NCBI RefSeq assembly: GCF_009832865.1
Contig: NZ_CP047130.1
Span: forward strand, 558,001 to 622,000
DNA length: 64,000 bases
Direction of reading: 5' to 3'
From: Colwellia sp. 20A7
GTDB taxonomy: Bacteria > Pseudomonadota > Gammaproteobacteria > Enterobacterales > Alteromonadaceae
Shown: positions 21,120-31,063 of the stretch, piece by piece
How the letters are laid out: each line of letters starts with the position of its first letter
How positions within the stretch are numbered: position 1 is the stretch's first letter
The notes under the pieces: model-generated
Told to the model about the DNA's origin: nothing
The model's database searches: none
Seen by the model: the letters and a program-made list of their open reading frames with translations, nothing else
Translations under genes and position numbers: made by a program

Positions 21120-21406
21120 CCATAAAAAAAAGTTTTGAATCAATTTATGATTGAAGTCGAAGCACGTTTAAATAACTTGATTTCAAATGGGCTATTGCTT
21201 TATTACCATATAAAGCATAATAAAATTATTTTACTATTTTATAAAAATTATTTTGCTAAATTTACAAGGAAAGTTCCCTAAAGGAAGTATTAAAGGTAGA
21301 TGTTGTCCTCGAATATATTTTGATCATCTAACAATATTTATTTTCTTTAAACGATCTTTCTCATCATCACCTAATATTAACTTCATATAACTAAATGAGA
21401 AACTGA

Positions 21407-23554
21407 ATGAAAACTAAGGTCATACTCTTAACGAGCATATTAACTGCATGTTCAGGTAATATACCTGAACAGAGTGCAACTTCAATTGCTTCACAGTCAC
21501 CAAATATAAACTATCCAGTAACGCACAAAGGAAATGTAGTTGATACGTACTTTGGTGCTAATGTCGCAGATCCTTATCGTTGGTTAGAAGATGACCGTAG
21601 TGAAGAAACCAGTGATTGGGTTAAAGCACAAAACGAGTTAACGTTTGATTATTTAGGAAAAATACCTTTTAGAGAGCAATTAAAATCACGTTTGGGTGAG
21701 CTTTGGAATTACGAAAAAGTAGGAGCTCCTTTTAAAGAAGGTGATTACACTTATTTTTACAAGAATGATGGTTTACAAAATCAATACGTCGTTTATCGCC
21801 AAAAAGGGGATGGTGCAGCTGAAGTATTTCTAGATCCTAATACATTTAGTGATGATGGCACTACTTCTATGGGGCAACTGAGTTTTTCTAAAGACGGTTC
21901 AATCGCGGCATATGCTATTTCAGAAGGTGGTAGCGATTGGCGTAAAATCATTATTATTGACGCAAAAACTAAGAAAGTTTTAGAAACCCCTTTAATTGAT
22001 GTGAAGTTCTCCGGCATTTCTTGGTACAAAAATGAAGGTTTTTATTATTCAAGTTATGATAAGCCTACCGGAAGCGAGCTTTCAGCTAAAACAGATCAAC
22101 ACAAACTCTATTATCACGCTTTGGGACAAGACCAAAAAAATGACCAAGTTATTTTTGGTGCAACGAGCGAAGAAAAACATCGTTATGTTGGTGGCGATGT
22201 AACTAAAGATAATCATTACTTATTAATTTCTGGTTCAACGTCAACTTCTGGTAACAATCTTTATTTAAAAGACTTAACTAAACCTAATAGCCCTTTAATA
22301 ACCATTGCGGATGATTTTCTTGGTGATACTTACTTAATTGAAAATGAAGGTGATAAGTTATTTTTAGTTACAAATATTGATGCACCTAATAAGAAAATTG
22401 TGACTGTTAATGCAAATGCCCCAGAACGTAAAAATTGGAAAGAGTTAATTCCTGAGACTGAAAATGTATTAAGTGCATCAACAGGCGGCGGTTATTTCTT
22501 TACTGAATATATGGTTGATGCTATCTCTAAAGTTTATCAATACGATTACCAAGGTAATAAAATTCGTGAGATTAAATTACCCGGCGTAGGGAGCTCAACA
22601 GAACTTTCAGGTGAAAAAGATGAGAACACTTTGTATTACTCTTTTAGTAACTACAAAACGCCGAGTACTATCTATAGCTATAATATAGAAAAAGGCGAGA
22701 GTGAGGTGTATCGCAAATCTGGTGCTCAATTTGACAGCGACGCTTTTGAATCGAAGCAGGTTTTCTATAGCTCAAAAGGTGGTACTAAAGTACCTATGAT
22801 TATTACCTATAAAAAAGGTATTGAGCTAAACGGAAAAAATCCAACATTGTTATATGCCTATGGTGGTTTTAATATTAGCTTAACACCATTTTTTAGTGTT
22901 ACGCGTGCGGTATGGATGGAACAAGGAGGTATATACGCTGTTGCTAACTTACGCGGTGGTGGTGAATATGGTAAAGAATGGCATGATGCAGGCACACAAT
23001 TAAACAAACAAAATGTTTTTGATGATTTTATCGCGGCAGGTGAATATCTTATTAATCAAAACTATACATCGAGTGCTTATTTAGCCGTTCAAGGTGGCTC
23101 AAATGGTGGTTTGTTAGTTGGTGCAGTTATGACCCAACGACCAGATTTAATGAAAGTAGCACTACCTGCTGTCGGTGTTTTAGATATGTTGCGCTATCAC
23201 ACATTTACGTCGGGAGCTGGCTGGGCATACGATTATGGAACATCTGAGCAAAGCGAAGAAATGTTTAATTATTTACAAGCTTATTCTCCTGTACATAATG
23301 TAAAAGAAGGTGTTAATTATCCGGCAACATTAGTTACAACGGGTGATCATGACGACCGTGTTGTACCTGCACATTCTTTTAAGTTTGCTGCTGAATTACA
23401 AGCTAAACAAGTAGGCACTGCGCCAACCTTAATTCGCATTGAAACTAATGGCGGCCACGGTGCTGGTACACCAGTATCTAAGACAATTGATCTATATGCC
23501 GATTTATTTGCATTTACTCTGTTTAATATGGGGTTTGATAAGCTACCAGAGTAG
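21407..23554 (+). CDS. Prolyl oligopeptidase family serine peptidase (S9A), lipoprotein
   Basis: A 715-residue prolyl oligopeptidase, which cleaves short peptides after proline. The signal sequence ends in the lipobox LTAC (Cys 15), so it should be lipid-anchored. An N-terminal segment and a seven-bladed propeller (about residues 90-430) come before the alpha/beta-hydrolase domain. The catalytic serine lies in GGSNGG, the aspartate in GDHDDRV and the histidine in [19 protein letters not shown] and [14 protein letters not shown] are classic S9A markers. It probably feeds on peptides in the periplasm. The gene ends at a clear terminator. Confidence 0.95.
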   Translation: MKTKVILLTSILTACSGNIPEQSATSIASQSPNINYPVTHKGNVVDTYFGANVADPYRWLEDDRSEETSDWVKAQNELTFDYLGKIPFREQLKSRLGELWNYEKVGAPFKEGDYTYFYKNDGLQNQYVVYRQKGDGAAEVFLDPNTFSDDGTTSMGQLSFSKDGSIAAYAISEGGSDWRKIIIIDAKTKKVLETPLIDVKFSGISWYKNEGFYYSSYDKPTGSELSAKTDQHKLYYHALGQDQKNDQVIFGATSEEKHRYVGGDVTKDNHYLLISGSTSTSGNNLYLKDLTKPNSPLITIADDFLGDTYLIENEGDKLFLVTNIDAPNKKIVTVNANAPERKNWKELIPETENVLSASTGGGYFFTEYMVDAISKVYQYDYQGNKIREIKLPGVGSSTELSGEKDENTLYYSFSNYKTPSTIYSYNIEKGESEVYRKSGAQFDSDAFESKQVFYSSKGGTKVPMIITYKKGIELNGKNPTLLYAYGGFNISLTPFFSVTRAVWMEQGGIYAVANLRGGGEYGKEWHDAGTQLNKQNVFDDFIAAGEYLINQNYTSSAYLAVQGGSNGGLLVGAVMTQRPDLMKVALPAVGVLDMLRYHTFTSGAGWAYDYGTSEQSEEMFNYLQAYSPVHNVKEGVNYPATLVTTGDHDDRVVPAHSFKFAAELQAKQVGTAPTLIRIETNGGHGAGTPVSKTIDLYADLFAFTLFNMGFDKLPE

Positions 23555-23590
23555 CCTATTAACGTTTAAATTATAAATAACTAAGTATAA

Positions 23591-23617
23591 GGCTCAAGTA
23601 TTTCTTGAGCTTTTTTA
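23591..23617 (+). terminator. Rho-independent terminator after the prolyl oligopeptidase
   Basis: GCTCAAG and CTTGAGC form a 7-bp stem with a five-base loop, followed by six T. It stands 37 bases after the stop and before the convergent LysR gene. Confidence 0.82.
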
Positions 23618-23656
23618 TTGATAATTGTAGTGGTTTACCTGTTTATGATTATGCCA

Positions 23657-24529
23657 TCATTTTTCGTTTAGAAAAGTATGAAAGGCACTGACAAGTGGGT
23701 CATGGCAATAATGCTCTGATTCTATTATAGATAATTGACGATTTAAATTAAGGGGCGTTTCTAGCCTCTTAAATATTCCAAGTGTTAGTTCTTCTTGTAT
23801 CGACAGTAATGATAATACCCCTAAACCTAAATTAGCTTTAACGGTTTGCTTGATAGCCTCTTGTCTTGCTAAGTCCATGCTGTGGTTAATTGTACCGCCT
23901 AATTGTTGCATAGCATTAATAAATACTGCACGTGTGCCTGAACCGTGCTCTCGTAGTATCCAGCGTTGCTGTGACATTTCAGTTAAGGTTAATTTCTTTT
24001 GTTTTGCTAACACATTATCTTTGGCACAGAAAACAACGAGTTGATCATTACGCCAAGGCGATAAACTTAACGATTTATGTGAAAGCGGTGCTTCAATCAA
24101 ACCTATATGAGCTTGACCGGCCAATAATTTCTCAGTTACTTGTTCCGAATTACTTATGAATAGTTTTGGCTCTACTTGAGGGTGTATTGCTATAAACTTG
24201 GCTAACAGCTGTGGCATAACATACGAACCGATAGTAACACTGGCGGCTACTTTTAATTCTCCTTGTAACTCAGTGGTTATCGGTTGTTGAATTTGATCTT
24301 GTAATACCAACATCTGCGTGGCTTTACTGAGTAACACTTGTCCATGGGCGTTAATCACTAGTTTACGCCCATGGCGAGTAAATAACGGGTAGCCTAATAT
24401 GTTTTCTAATTCTTTTAATGATTGACTGGCCGCCGACTGCGTCATAGATAGCTCTTGCGCAGCTTTTGTTATGCCGTTTAGTCTTGCGGTTGTGGTAAAC
24501 ACTGTTAATTGTTTCAATGTTATGTTCAT
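23657..24529 (-). CDS. LysR-family regulator of the adjacent YeiH-type transporter
   Basis: A 290-residue LysR regulator with an N-terminal HTH (GITKAAQELSMTQSAASQSLKELENILG) and a periplasmic-binding-like effector domain (GELKVAASVTIGSYVMPQLL). The sequence resembles the CysB/YeiE branch. It is divergent from a YeiH-family gene across 111 bases, the same arrangement as the yeiE-yeiH locus of enterobacteria, so it probably controls that gene. Sulphite or another sulphur compound is a reasonable effector guess, not shown here. Confidence 0.9.
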   Translation of the reverse strand: MNITLKQLTVFTTTARLNGITKAAQELSMTQSAASQSLKELENILGYPLFTRHGRKLVINAHGQVLLSKATQMLVLQDQIQQPITTELQGELKVAASVTIGSYVMPQLLAKFIAIHPQVEPKLFISNSEQVTEKLLAGQAHIGLIEAPLSHKSLSLSPWRNDQLVVFCAKDNVLAKQKKLTLTEMSQQRWILREHGSGTRAVFINAMQQLGGTINHSMDLARQEAIKQTVKANLGLGVLSLLSIQEELTLGIFKRLETPLNLNRQLSIIESEHYCHDPLVSAFHTFLNEK

Positions 24530-24558
24530 GTGCTGCTCTGCAATTTACTCATTTATTC

Positions 24559-24579
24559 TATATTAATATTTTTAATATA
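24559..24579. promoter_or_regulatory. Candidate LysR operator upstream of the YeiH-type gene
   Basis: TATATTAA and TTAATATA are perfect 8-base inverted arms separated by five bases. It is in the middle of the divergent promoter region. An interrupted A/T palindrome of this size fits a LysR recognition site, though the AT-rich setting raises the chance of coincidence. Confidence 0.4.
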
Positions 24580-24658
24580 ATACATTAAAAACATCTGTTT
24601 TATTTATTTAGATTATCCCTATATATTATGCTTAACATTAATGATTAAAGAGAATGCT

Positions 24659-25726
24659 ATGCCGTTTTCCAAAGATAATCGAGCAAATACACTAAACGGC
24701 ATTTTGTTTGTCGCATTATTAGCAATGACGGCGACCTATTTAGCCGAACTTTCCTTTTTCAAAGAGTTAGCTATTAGCCCGTTAATTATTGGTATTGTGA
24801 TTGGTATATTTTACGGTAATAGCTTACGTCATAAGTTTCCTAGTGCTTGGCACGGGGGCATTTTATTTTCGACTAAAACGCTATTACGTGCCGGTATTGT
24901 TTTTTATGGTTTTCGTTTGGTATTTCAAGACGTTGTACAAGTTGGTTTTGCCGGCGTTTTACTGAGTACTATTATTGTTATAAGTACCTTTGTTTTTGGT
25001 TATTGGTTTGGCACAAAAGTATTAAAGCTAGACCGTGACACCAGTATTCTAATTAGTGCAGGAAGCTCAATTTGTGGTGCGGCGGCAGTATTGGCAACTG
25101 AGCCGGTAATTAAAGCTGAACCTTATAAAACCACTATTGCGGTGGCAACAGTAGTGATTTTTGGCACTATTGCTATGTTTATTTATCCGATGTTGTATCA
25201 ACAAGGTTTTTTCGGTTTAAGTCTAAGGCTAACTGAACAAGCAATGGGTGCGTATGTTGGGGCAACATTACATGAAGTAGCTCATGTTGTTGGTGCGGGT
25301 GCTTCGATGGGTGATGATATAGCTCACACGGCTGTTATTGTAAAAATGTTACGGGTTATGCTGCTAGCACCATTCTTACTGGTGTTAGGTGTTTGGATGG
25401 CAAGTTTAGCTAAGCAGAGTAATAAAGCGCAATGTAATACTAACGATAACCCGCTAAAGAAAGGGGCTGTTACAATCCCTTGGTTTGCTCTAGGTTTCAT
25501 CGGCGTGGTTGGCTTTAATTCGCTGAACCTGTTACCAATAACTTGGGTTGATAATCTTAATCAACTGGATAATTTTGCACTAACAATGGCGATGACAGCA
25601 TTAGGTATAGAGACACGTTTAAGTAAATTTAAAGGCGTAGGCTTTAAGCCTATTTATCTTGCGAGTGTGCTGTTTCTATACCTAATGACTTCAGGATATT
25701 TATTATCTTACTACCTAATTAGCTAG
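24659..25726 (+). CDS. YeiH/UPF0324 family putative sulphate exporter
   Basis: A polytopic inner-membrane protein of 355 residues with about ten hydrophobic helices, family Cons_hypoth698 (UPF0324, YeiH). Typical blocks are SPLIIGIVIGIFYGN, GIVFYGFRLVFQDV, SAGSSICGAAAVLA and GAYVGATLHEVAHVVGAG. An ATG 18 bases upstream is also in frame, but only this ATG has a Shine-Dalgarno (AAAGAGA) at good distance. The family is annotated as a sulphate exporter from taurine- and sulphite-linked members; the substrate here is inferred. It is divergent from its likely LysR regulator. Confidence 0.88.
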   Translation: MPFSKDNRANTLNGILFVALLAMTATYLAELSFFKELAISPLIIGIVIGIFYGNSLRHKFPSAWHGGILFSTKTLLRAGIVFYGFRLVFQDVVQVGFAGVLLSTIIVISTFVFGYWFGTKVLKLDRDTSILISAGSSICGAAAVLATEPVIKAEPYKTTIAVATVVIFGTIAMFIYPMLYQQGFFGLSLRLTEQAMGAYVGATLHEVAHVVGAGASMGDDIAHTAVIVKMLRVMLLAPFLLVLGVWMASLAKQSNKAQCNTNDNPLKKGAVTIPWFALGFIGVVGFNSLNLLPITWVDNLNQLDNFALTMAMTALGIETRLSKFKGVGFKPIYLASVLFLYLMTSGYLLSYYLIS

Positions 25727-25739
25727 TAGGTGTGCCTTA

Positions 25740-26051
25740 TTAACTACTATGGGTTTGTTCAAAGCCAGCTAATACAGTAAACAATTGCTCAATTTTTTTT
25801 ACTAAAGGAATTAATAATTGCGATTGTTCTTTGTTCGCTTGCCATTGTAATAAATCATCCGCTATTTCTTCCACATAAGGTTGGAAAGTATTAGCGGAAC
25901 AAGTAAAGCCAGCATCTTTTTTGAAAATAGCTTCAAATCCTGCCTTTTTATGTTCACGTAAGTCAGCCAACGTAGCATCAGCGGTTAATGATTTTTTTAG
26001 AATCAAAGAAATGTTTTCAATCAATTGTTGTTCAATAGCTTTAGTAGTCAT
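25740..26051 (-). CDS. Conserved hypothetical protein, 103 aa
   Basis: A small, mostly helical soluble protein. It has no signal peptide, membrane segment or known motif. It is rich in Gln, Glu, Lys and Leu, with one cysteine (FTCSANTF). I do not recognise the family. It lies 76 bases downstream of epmB on the same strand, so it may be co-transcribed with it, and it ends 13 bases from the convergent YeiH-type gene. A real gene is likely because it has a start, a good length and no better frame on either strand. Confidence 0.6.
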   Translation of the reverse strand: MTTKAIEQQLIENISLILKKSLTADATLADLREHKKAGFEAIFKKDAGFTCSANTFQPYVEEIADDLLQWQANKEQSQLLIPLVKKIEQLFTVLAGFEQTHSS

Positions 26052-26127
26052 ATTTTTTCTTTATTTGTCTAGTCGAGAATAACTTCTATGATCAAAAGGT
26101 GATAATAAAAGCAGGTAGTAATAGTAA

Positions 26128-27156
26128 TTATGTCAGATTTATTGGTGTTTTGTTAGCTTGGCCTGCAATTTCACGCACCAATTTAGGCATTAAAAATCCG
26201 GGGAGGCTTGCAAGCATTTCGTTAACTATTTTAACGGCTTTGTTCTCTGTTACATCAAAGTGGGCTGCGCCTTGTACAGGATCAAAAAGGTGAAGATAAT
26301 AGGGTATGATACCAATATCGAACATTTTTTCACTTAACGCGATTAACGTGTCGCTATTATCATTTACACCTTTAAGTAATACGCTTTGATTAAATAAGGG
26401 AATACGGGCTTCACGTAATGGCTCCAGTGCCTGTGCAAAATTATTATCTATTTCATTAGCATGGTTTATATGTAAAACCATGGTTGCTTTTAAGCGGGTA
26501 CGGCTTAATAAATTGACTAAGCCCTTAGTTATACGGTTAGGGATAACAACAGGTAATCTTGTATGAATGCGTAGACGCTTTACATGTGCAATGGCTTCAA
26601 TTTGTTCTACTAGCCATGTTAAGTGATCATCGTTGGCCATTAAAGGATCGCCACCACTAAAAATAACTTCTGAAATTTCTTGGTGTTCAGCAATATATAT
26701 TAATGCTTGCTGCCACCGTTGCTTGTTAGGACTGTTATCTTGATAGGGGAAATGTCGACGAAAGCAATAGCGGCAGTTAACGGCGCAACCCGCTCTTACA
26801 ATCATCAATACACGATTTTTATATTTGTGTAGTAAACCTTCTGCAACTGTATCATGCTCTTCTAAAGGGTCAGTGCTAAAACCATCAGACATAACAAATT
26901 CATCAGACAAGGGCATTACTTGTTTTAGTAAAGGATCATTAAAGTCGCTTTTTTTCATACGACTTATAAAAGGTAAGGGCACTCGAACAGGGAACAACTG
27001 TTTAGCGTTGAAGTGCTGTAAATACTCTGCACTATTTATATCAAGCAAAGTTAATAGCTTTTCAGGGTCAGTAATGACCTGGTGCAGATCTTTTTGCCAT
27101 GAATTTTCATCACAAAGATGCAATTTTGGGTCAATTTGGGTTATTATCTGCGACAA
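26128..27156 (-). CDS. epmB: EF-P beta-lysylation protein EpmB
   Basis: EpmB is a radical-SAM 2,3-aminomutase that turns (S)-alpha-lysine into (R)-beta-lysine for attachment to EF-P by EpmA. The 342-residue protein has the iron-sulphur motif CAVNCRYC (Cys 124, 128, 131). It also has EVIFSGGDPLM and the PLP-type lysine region near the C terminus (SLPGFLMPKLVREI). It is divergent from efp, whose product it modifies, with an 88-base shared promoter region. epmA is not in the window. Confidence 0.95.
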   Translation of the reverse strand: MSQIITQIDPKLHLCDENSWQKDLHQVITDPEKLLTLLDINSAEYLQHFNAKQLFPVRVPLPFISRMKKSDFNDPLLKQVMPLSDEFVMSDGFSTDPLEEHDTVAEGLLHKYKNRVLMIVRAGCAVNCRYCFRRHFPYQDNSPNKQRWQQALIYIAEHQEISEVIFSGGDPLMANDDHLTWLVEQIEAIAHVKRLRIHTRLPVVIPNRITKGLVNLLSRTRLKATMVLHINHANEIDNNFAQALEPLREARIPLFNQSVLLKGVNDNSDTLIALSEKMFDIGIIPYYLHLFDPVQGAAHFDVTENKAVKIVNEMLASLPGFLMPKLVREIAGQANKTPINLT

Positions 27157-27244
27157 TTCTTATTTCAACTTATGATCTCTACCTTAGATGCTGTGTAGTA
27201 TATTGGGTATGAAGGTAATGGACAATTAATTAAAGAGCACACTT

Positions 27245-27817
27245 ATGGCTAATTTCAGTACTAACCAGTTTAAAGCTGGACTTAAAATCATGCTTGATGG
27301 CGAACCATGTAATATCCTTGAAAACGAATTGGTTAAGCCTGGTAAAGGTCAAGCATTCAACCGTGTTAAAATTCGCAAGCTAGTATCAGACAAAGTATTA
27401 GAAAAAACATTCAAATCAGGTGAGTCGGTTGAAGGCGCTGATGTAATGGATGTTGAACTTGCTTATTTATATGCTGATGGTGAGTTTTGGCATTTTATGA
27501 ACAATGAAACCTTTGAACAAATTGCTGCTGATGATAAAGCTGTATCTGATACAACTAAATGGTTAGTTGAAGGTGATATTTGTACTATTACGTTGTGGAA
27601 TAACTCTCCTATTTCAGTGACACCACAAAACTTTGTTGAAATTGACATTGCTGAAACAGATCCTGGCTTAAAGGGTGATACTGCGGGAACTGGCGGAAAA
27701 CCAGCAACCTTATCAACCGGTGCCGTAGTTCGCGTTCCTTTATTTGTACAAATTGGTGAAAAAGTAAGAATAGATACTCGTTCTGGCGACTATGTTTCAC
27801 GAGCAACAGCTAAATAA
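27245..27817 (+). CDS. efp: Translation elongation factor P
   Basis: EF-P relieves ribosome stalling at consecutive prolines. The 190-residue protein has the KOW-like N domain, with the modified lysine at position 34 in VKPGKGQAF, followed by two OB domains. The C terminus ([14 protein letters not shown]) is canonical. Lys34 with the neighbouring epmB indicates beta-lysyl modification rather than rhamnosylation. It is preceded by a purine-rich Shine-Dalgarno (AAAGAG) and followed by a strong terminator. Confidence 0.97.
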   Translation: MANFSTNQFKAGLKIMLDGEPCNILENELVKPGKGQAFNRVKIRKLVSDKVLEKTFKSGESVEGADVMDVELAYLYADGEFWHFMNNETFEQIAADDKAVSDTTKWLVEGDICTITLWNNSPISVTPQNFVEIDIAETDPGLKGDTAGTGGKPATLSTGAVVRVPLFVQIGEKVRIDTRSGDYVSRATAK

Positions 27818-27892
27818 TTTAACTAATATAAATGAGTTATCGACTTCGGCTTGCAGCTGCGTTATTTAAGTAACGAGCACAATATAAATATG

Positions 27893-27927
27893 AAAAAGTC
27901 CAAATAATATTATTTGGACTTTTTTTT
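27893..27927. terminator. Bidirectional terminator between efp and glk
   Basis: AAGTCCAAATAAT and ATTATTTGGACTT make a perfect 26-base palindrome, with five A before and eight T after. It serves both convergent genes. Confidence 0.85.
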
Positions 27928-27975
27928 ACTTCGAATTTCTATAAATACTCTTTGCTTATTGGTAGGGTTAACGTT

Positions 27976-28962
27976 TTATCTCTGGAGTAACAGCGCCGCA
28001 GCGCCTAGTAAACCAGGTTGTGGTTCAGTGATAATATAGGTGGGACTTTGTTTAGGTATATTGGATAAGCGTCCTTTTGCTTCAAAGCGGACTCTAAAAT
28101 CACTGTTTTTAATAAAGTCGATAAAGCGTGGCGCAATACCACCAGCAATATAAACTCCTCCTTGGCAATTTAATGTTAAGGCTAAGTTACCAGCGAAGCT
28201 TCCCAATACTTTGCAGAACTGCGTTAATGCTTGCTTACATACAGGACATTTGCCAGATACTGCTTGTTGGCTAATTTCAGCTGCGGAAAGGGATACTTTA
28301 TCTTGTCCATTAATAGCAATAATTGCTTGATGAATTTGCTCTAAACCGTAACCAGATAATAATTGTTCGTAAGAAACTCGTGCTAAGTTCGTTTTTAAAT
28401 GTTGAAGAATTTGCATATCAAGTTTATCAACGGCGGCAAAGTCTACATGACCGCCTTCTCCGCTGAAACAATGCCATTGACTCTTTCCATTTGAGGATAT
28501 GGGTACTATGTGTGCAACACCTAAACCTGTACCTGGCCCGCATACAGCAATAGGCATTTGAGCTACGGTTTCACCACCGCCAATTTTAACTTTTTGGTTA
28601 TCATTTAATAGCGGAATTGCCATAGCAATAGCAGTATAGTCATTGATCATCGTTAAACTATTTAGGTTAAGCGCTGCTATTAATGCTTTTTGTGAAAACT
28701 CCCACGGTAAATTCGTCATCGAAATGATATCTTTATCTGTGGGGCAAGCAATTGCTAAACAAGCATTTATGCAGGTGTCAGCAATATTTTTGTTTTTAAT
28801 ATATAGTGCAATAACATCGATTAAACTCGCAAATTTAGCACATTGATACGTTTCTATATCAGTATATTGAGATTCACTTTGTGCATTAGCTTGTGCTAAA
28901 CGAATGTTAGTGCCACCAATATCGGCAATTAAATTAACTATTTTTTTATCATTATTATTCAT
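27976..28962 (-). CDS. glk: Glucokinase
   Basis: Phosphorylates glucose to glucose 6-phosphate with ATP. The 328-residue protein matches the proteobacterial Glk family. ADIGGTNIRLA is the phosphate-binding loop, and GPGTGLGVAHIV and CFSGEGGHVDFA bind the sugar and nucleotide. CPVCKQALTQFCKVLGSFAG followed by NLALTLNCQGGVYIAGGIAP is also typical. No sugar transporter or regulator is next to it, so it appears to be a stand-alone gene. Confidence 0.94.
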   Translation of the reverse strand: MNNNDKKIVNLIADIGGTNIRLAQANAQSESQYTDIETYQCAKFASLIDVIALYIKNKNIADTCINACLAIACPTDKDIISMTNLPWEFSQKALIAALNLNSLTMINDYTAIAMAIPLLNDNQKVKIGGGETVAQMPIAVCGPGTGLGVAHIVPISSNGKSQWHCFSGEGGHVDFAAVDKLDMQILQHLKTNLARVSYEQLLSGYGLEQIHQAIIAINGQDKVSLSAAEISQQAVSGKCPVCKQALTQFCKVLGSFAGNLALTLNCQGGVYIAGGIAPRFIDFIKNSDFRVRFEAKGRLSNIPKQSPTYIITEPQPGLLGAAALLLQR

Positions 28963-29388
28963 GTTTACTTTTGCCTAATTATCTATGATTAACGTTAATG
29001 GTTGATATATTAATTACCACTAGTGTTTTTCAATGCTTATCTAATAATACCTATTTATTAAATTTATTTCCTATAAAGAGCTATATTACTGAGCTTAGTA
29101 CAGGGGAAACTATAAGACATTTTGGGAACTTTAATGTGTCTAATAAATGAGAATACTATGTTATTGTTTGCGTGACTATGCCTAATTTTATTGGTATTAG
29201 CGTGTAATGTTCCATATAAAAGTTGTATCCATGCTTGGAAGTTTTCTTTGTTATATCCATAGAGATAATAGGGGTGATTGTGTTATTTTATAGCATGTAT
29301 CAAATGTATTATTACTGTTAACTTAGGTTAACAGTATGTTAATCTAGCAAAACTATATTATATAAGTTTACCCAAGGAATTTTTAATT
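28963..29388. other. 426-base AT-rich intergenic region between glk and the DUF2780 gene
   Basis: It should hold the divergent promoters of glk and of the DUF2780 gene. No convincing ORF, RNA gene or repeat is visible apart from the perfect inverted repeat at 29314-29335. Short ORFs here lack ribosome-binding sites. Confidence 0.5.
29314..29335. promoter_or_regulatory. Perfect 9-bp inverted repeat upstream of the DUF2780 gene
   Basis: ACTGTTAAC and GTTAACAGT flank a four-base spacer, 54 bases upstream of the start codon. The position, near a TATATT -10-like sequence at about 29354, suits an operator. No regulator can be named. Confidence 0.45.
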
Positions 29389-29898
29389 ATGAAAGCAAGT
29401 ATCATTTTATTATCTGTAGCACTAAGTAGCTTAGCCTTACCTGCTTCAGCTATTAAATTACCTGATTCGTTAACAAGTAAGTTATCAGAAAGTAATTCAG
29501 CAACAGATATGGCAAAAAATGCGCTAACAAGCTATGCCGCAACTGAGCTTGGTATGTCTGAAACAATGGTTAGTGGTGGTTTAGCATCTATTTTTAAAGT
29601 TGCACAAGATAACTTAACAACAGAAAACTTTTCAGAGTTAAGTACTGCTATACCCGATATGAGTAGCTATATCGACTTAGCACCATCATTTTCTACATCT
29701 GCTATTACTTCGCTATTAGGTGATAGTGAAGCGTCTAAAGCTGCACAAAGTGCGAATTATTTAGATTCAGCTTTTGAAAGTTTAGGTATTCCAAAAGAAA
29801 GCCTTCCGCTTATGATCAGCACAGTTACTAGTTATTTAGATAGTAACGGTTATGCTAGTGCTGCAGGAATATTGAAACAAGGCTTAAACTTTTTATAA
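29389..29898 (+). CDS. DUF2780 (VcgC/VcgE-like) family exported protein
   Basis: A 169-residue protein with a clear signal peptide (MKASIILLSVALSSLALPASA). The mature part is Ser-, Ala- and Leu-rich and helical. The central stretch (LGMSETMVSGGLASIFKVAQ, then FSELSTAIPDM) matches the DUF2780 pattern of small helical proteins. The function is unknown and the location is probably periplasmic. The Shine-Dalgarno AAGGAA is well placed. The gene is monocistronic, with a palindrome upstream and a terminator downstream. Confidence 0.72.
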   Translation: MKASIILLSVALSSLALPASAIKLPDSLTSKLSESNSATDMAKNALTSYAATELGMSETMVSGGLASIFKVAQDNLTTENFSELSTAIPDMSSYIDLAPSFSTSAITSLLGDSEASKAAQSANYLDSAFESLGIPKESLPLMISTVTSYLDSNGYASAAGILKQGLNFL

Positions 29899-29936
29899 GC
29901 TTTGTTAATCTTTTTTAGTCTACTATTTTAAAATAA

Positions 29937-29974
29937 AAAGCCGATAATCTTGCTATAGATTATCGGCTTTTTTT
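29937..29974. terminator. Bidirectional terminator between DUF2780 and mscS-like genes
   Basis: AAAGCCGATAATCT and AGATTATCGGCTTT form a 14-bp stem around a short loop, with A and T runs on either side. Confidence 0.87.
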
Positions 29975-30017
29975 ATATTATATCTGTCTTGCTCTGAATC
30001 AGTTATTATTTAGTTAG

Positions 30018-30914
30018 TTACTTTGACTCAACTTGATGAATATGAACATCGCGTTGTGGGAATGGAATGTTGATATTAGCGTCGTCTAATGCAGAGTAAA
30101 TACTCGCATAAGCTTTATATTTTGAGTCATACAGGTTTATGGTTGGTGTCCATAAACGAATACCCAATGTAATAGCGCTGTCAGAAAATTCATCAATGCC
30201 GACTTGTAGCTTATTGCTATCGCCAATAATATCAAGTGACATAATGGTTTTTTTCAGTAACTCAGCTACTTCTAAAGGGTTATGGTCATAAGAAATACCT
30301 ACCTTTAGTTCAAGTAACGAGTCATTTTTTGAATTGTGTAATATTTCGCCGACAATATGTTTGTTTGGTACTGTAATAGTAACATCGTCTTCATTTTTCA
30401 ATACTGTATAAGCTAATAGTACTTCTTCAACGACACCTGTAACGCCGTGAACTGTTATAGTATCGCCGACAACAAAAGGTCTAATAATAATAATATTAAA
30501 GCCAGCTGCGTAGTTAGCTAGCAAGCCTTGTAAAGCTAAACCAGCACCTAACGAAATGGCACCAATAGCAGCTATAAATGGAGTCACACTAATACCTAGC
30601 TTACTTAGGGCGACAATGGTAATCATCACCACAATCACCATTTTTGAGGTGTTAGATAAGAATTGGCTTAGGGTTATATCTAATTTGTTTTTAAGACATA
30701 GCTTCAATACCCATTTAGATATTTTACCCGCGAGGATATAGCCAATAATAAAAACAATTAGTGCGCCAATCAGCTGGAAGCTGTAATTGGTGAAAAACTC
30801 AATAATAATGTTGTAAATATTCGCAACTTGATTTATTTCGTCTTTTAATAAATTTGTTGGGTCGAGTGTCGCAGTGACTTTTTCAGTCGTTTCGGCAAGC
30901 TGGCTGTTAAACAC
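30018..30914 (-). CDS. Small-conductance mechanosensitive channel (MscS family)
   Basis: A 298-residue inner-membrane channel that opens on hypo-osmotic stress. There are three transmembrane segments, at about 45-63, 88-107 and 113-146. The third is the Gly/Ala pore helix IAAIGAISLGAGLALQGLLA with its typical NYAAGFNIIIIRPF end. The beta domain (VVGDTITVHGVTGVVEEVLL) and the alpha/beta C-terminal domain follow. Length and layout match E. coli MscS. It stands alone, convergent with the DUF2780 gene. Confidence 0.92.
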   Translation of the reverse strand: MFNSQLAETTEKVTATLDPTNLLKDEINQVANIYNIIIEFFTNYSFQLIGALIVFIIGYILAGKISKWVLKLCLKNKLDITLSQFLSNTSKMVIVVMITIVALSKLGISVTPFIAAIGAISLGAGLALQGLLANYAAGFNIIIIRPFVVGDTITVHGVTGVVEEVLLAYTVLKNEDDVTITVPNKHIVGEILHNSKNDSLLELKVGISYDHNPLEVAELLKKTIMSLDIIGDSNKLQVGIDEFSDSAITLGIRLWTPTINLYDSKYKAYASIYSALDDANINIPFPQRDVHIHQVESK

Positions 30915-31063
30915 AAATATTCCTTAAAATATAATAGGGCAGTAATTCATCTGCATGGTATTAGCAGAATAATAACGTATTTTCACGTTAAGCTAAAAGA
31001 AAAGTGCCGCAAAATTTATTAATTGGATCAATTAAATAACTTTATTGTTAACTATTCATCTTT

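Noticed and set aside
21147..21281. A 44-codon ORF in the gap before the prolyl oligopeptidase gene
   Set aside because: No Shine-Dalgarno, no recognisable peptide character, and AT-rich spacer composition; an ORF of this length is expected by chance.
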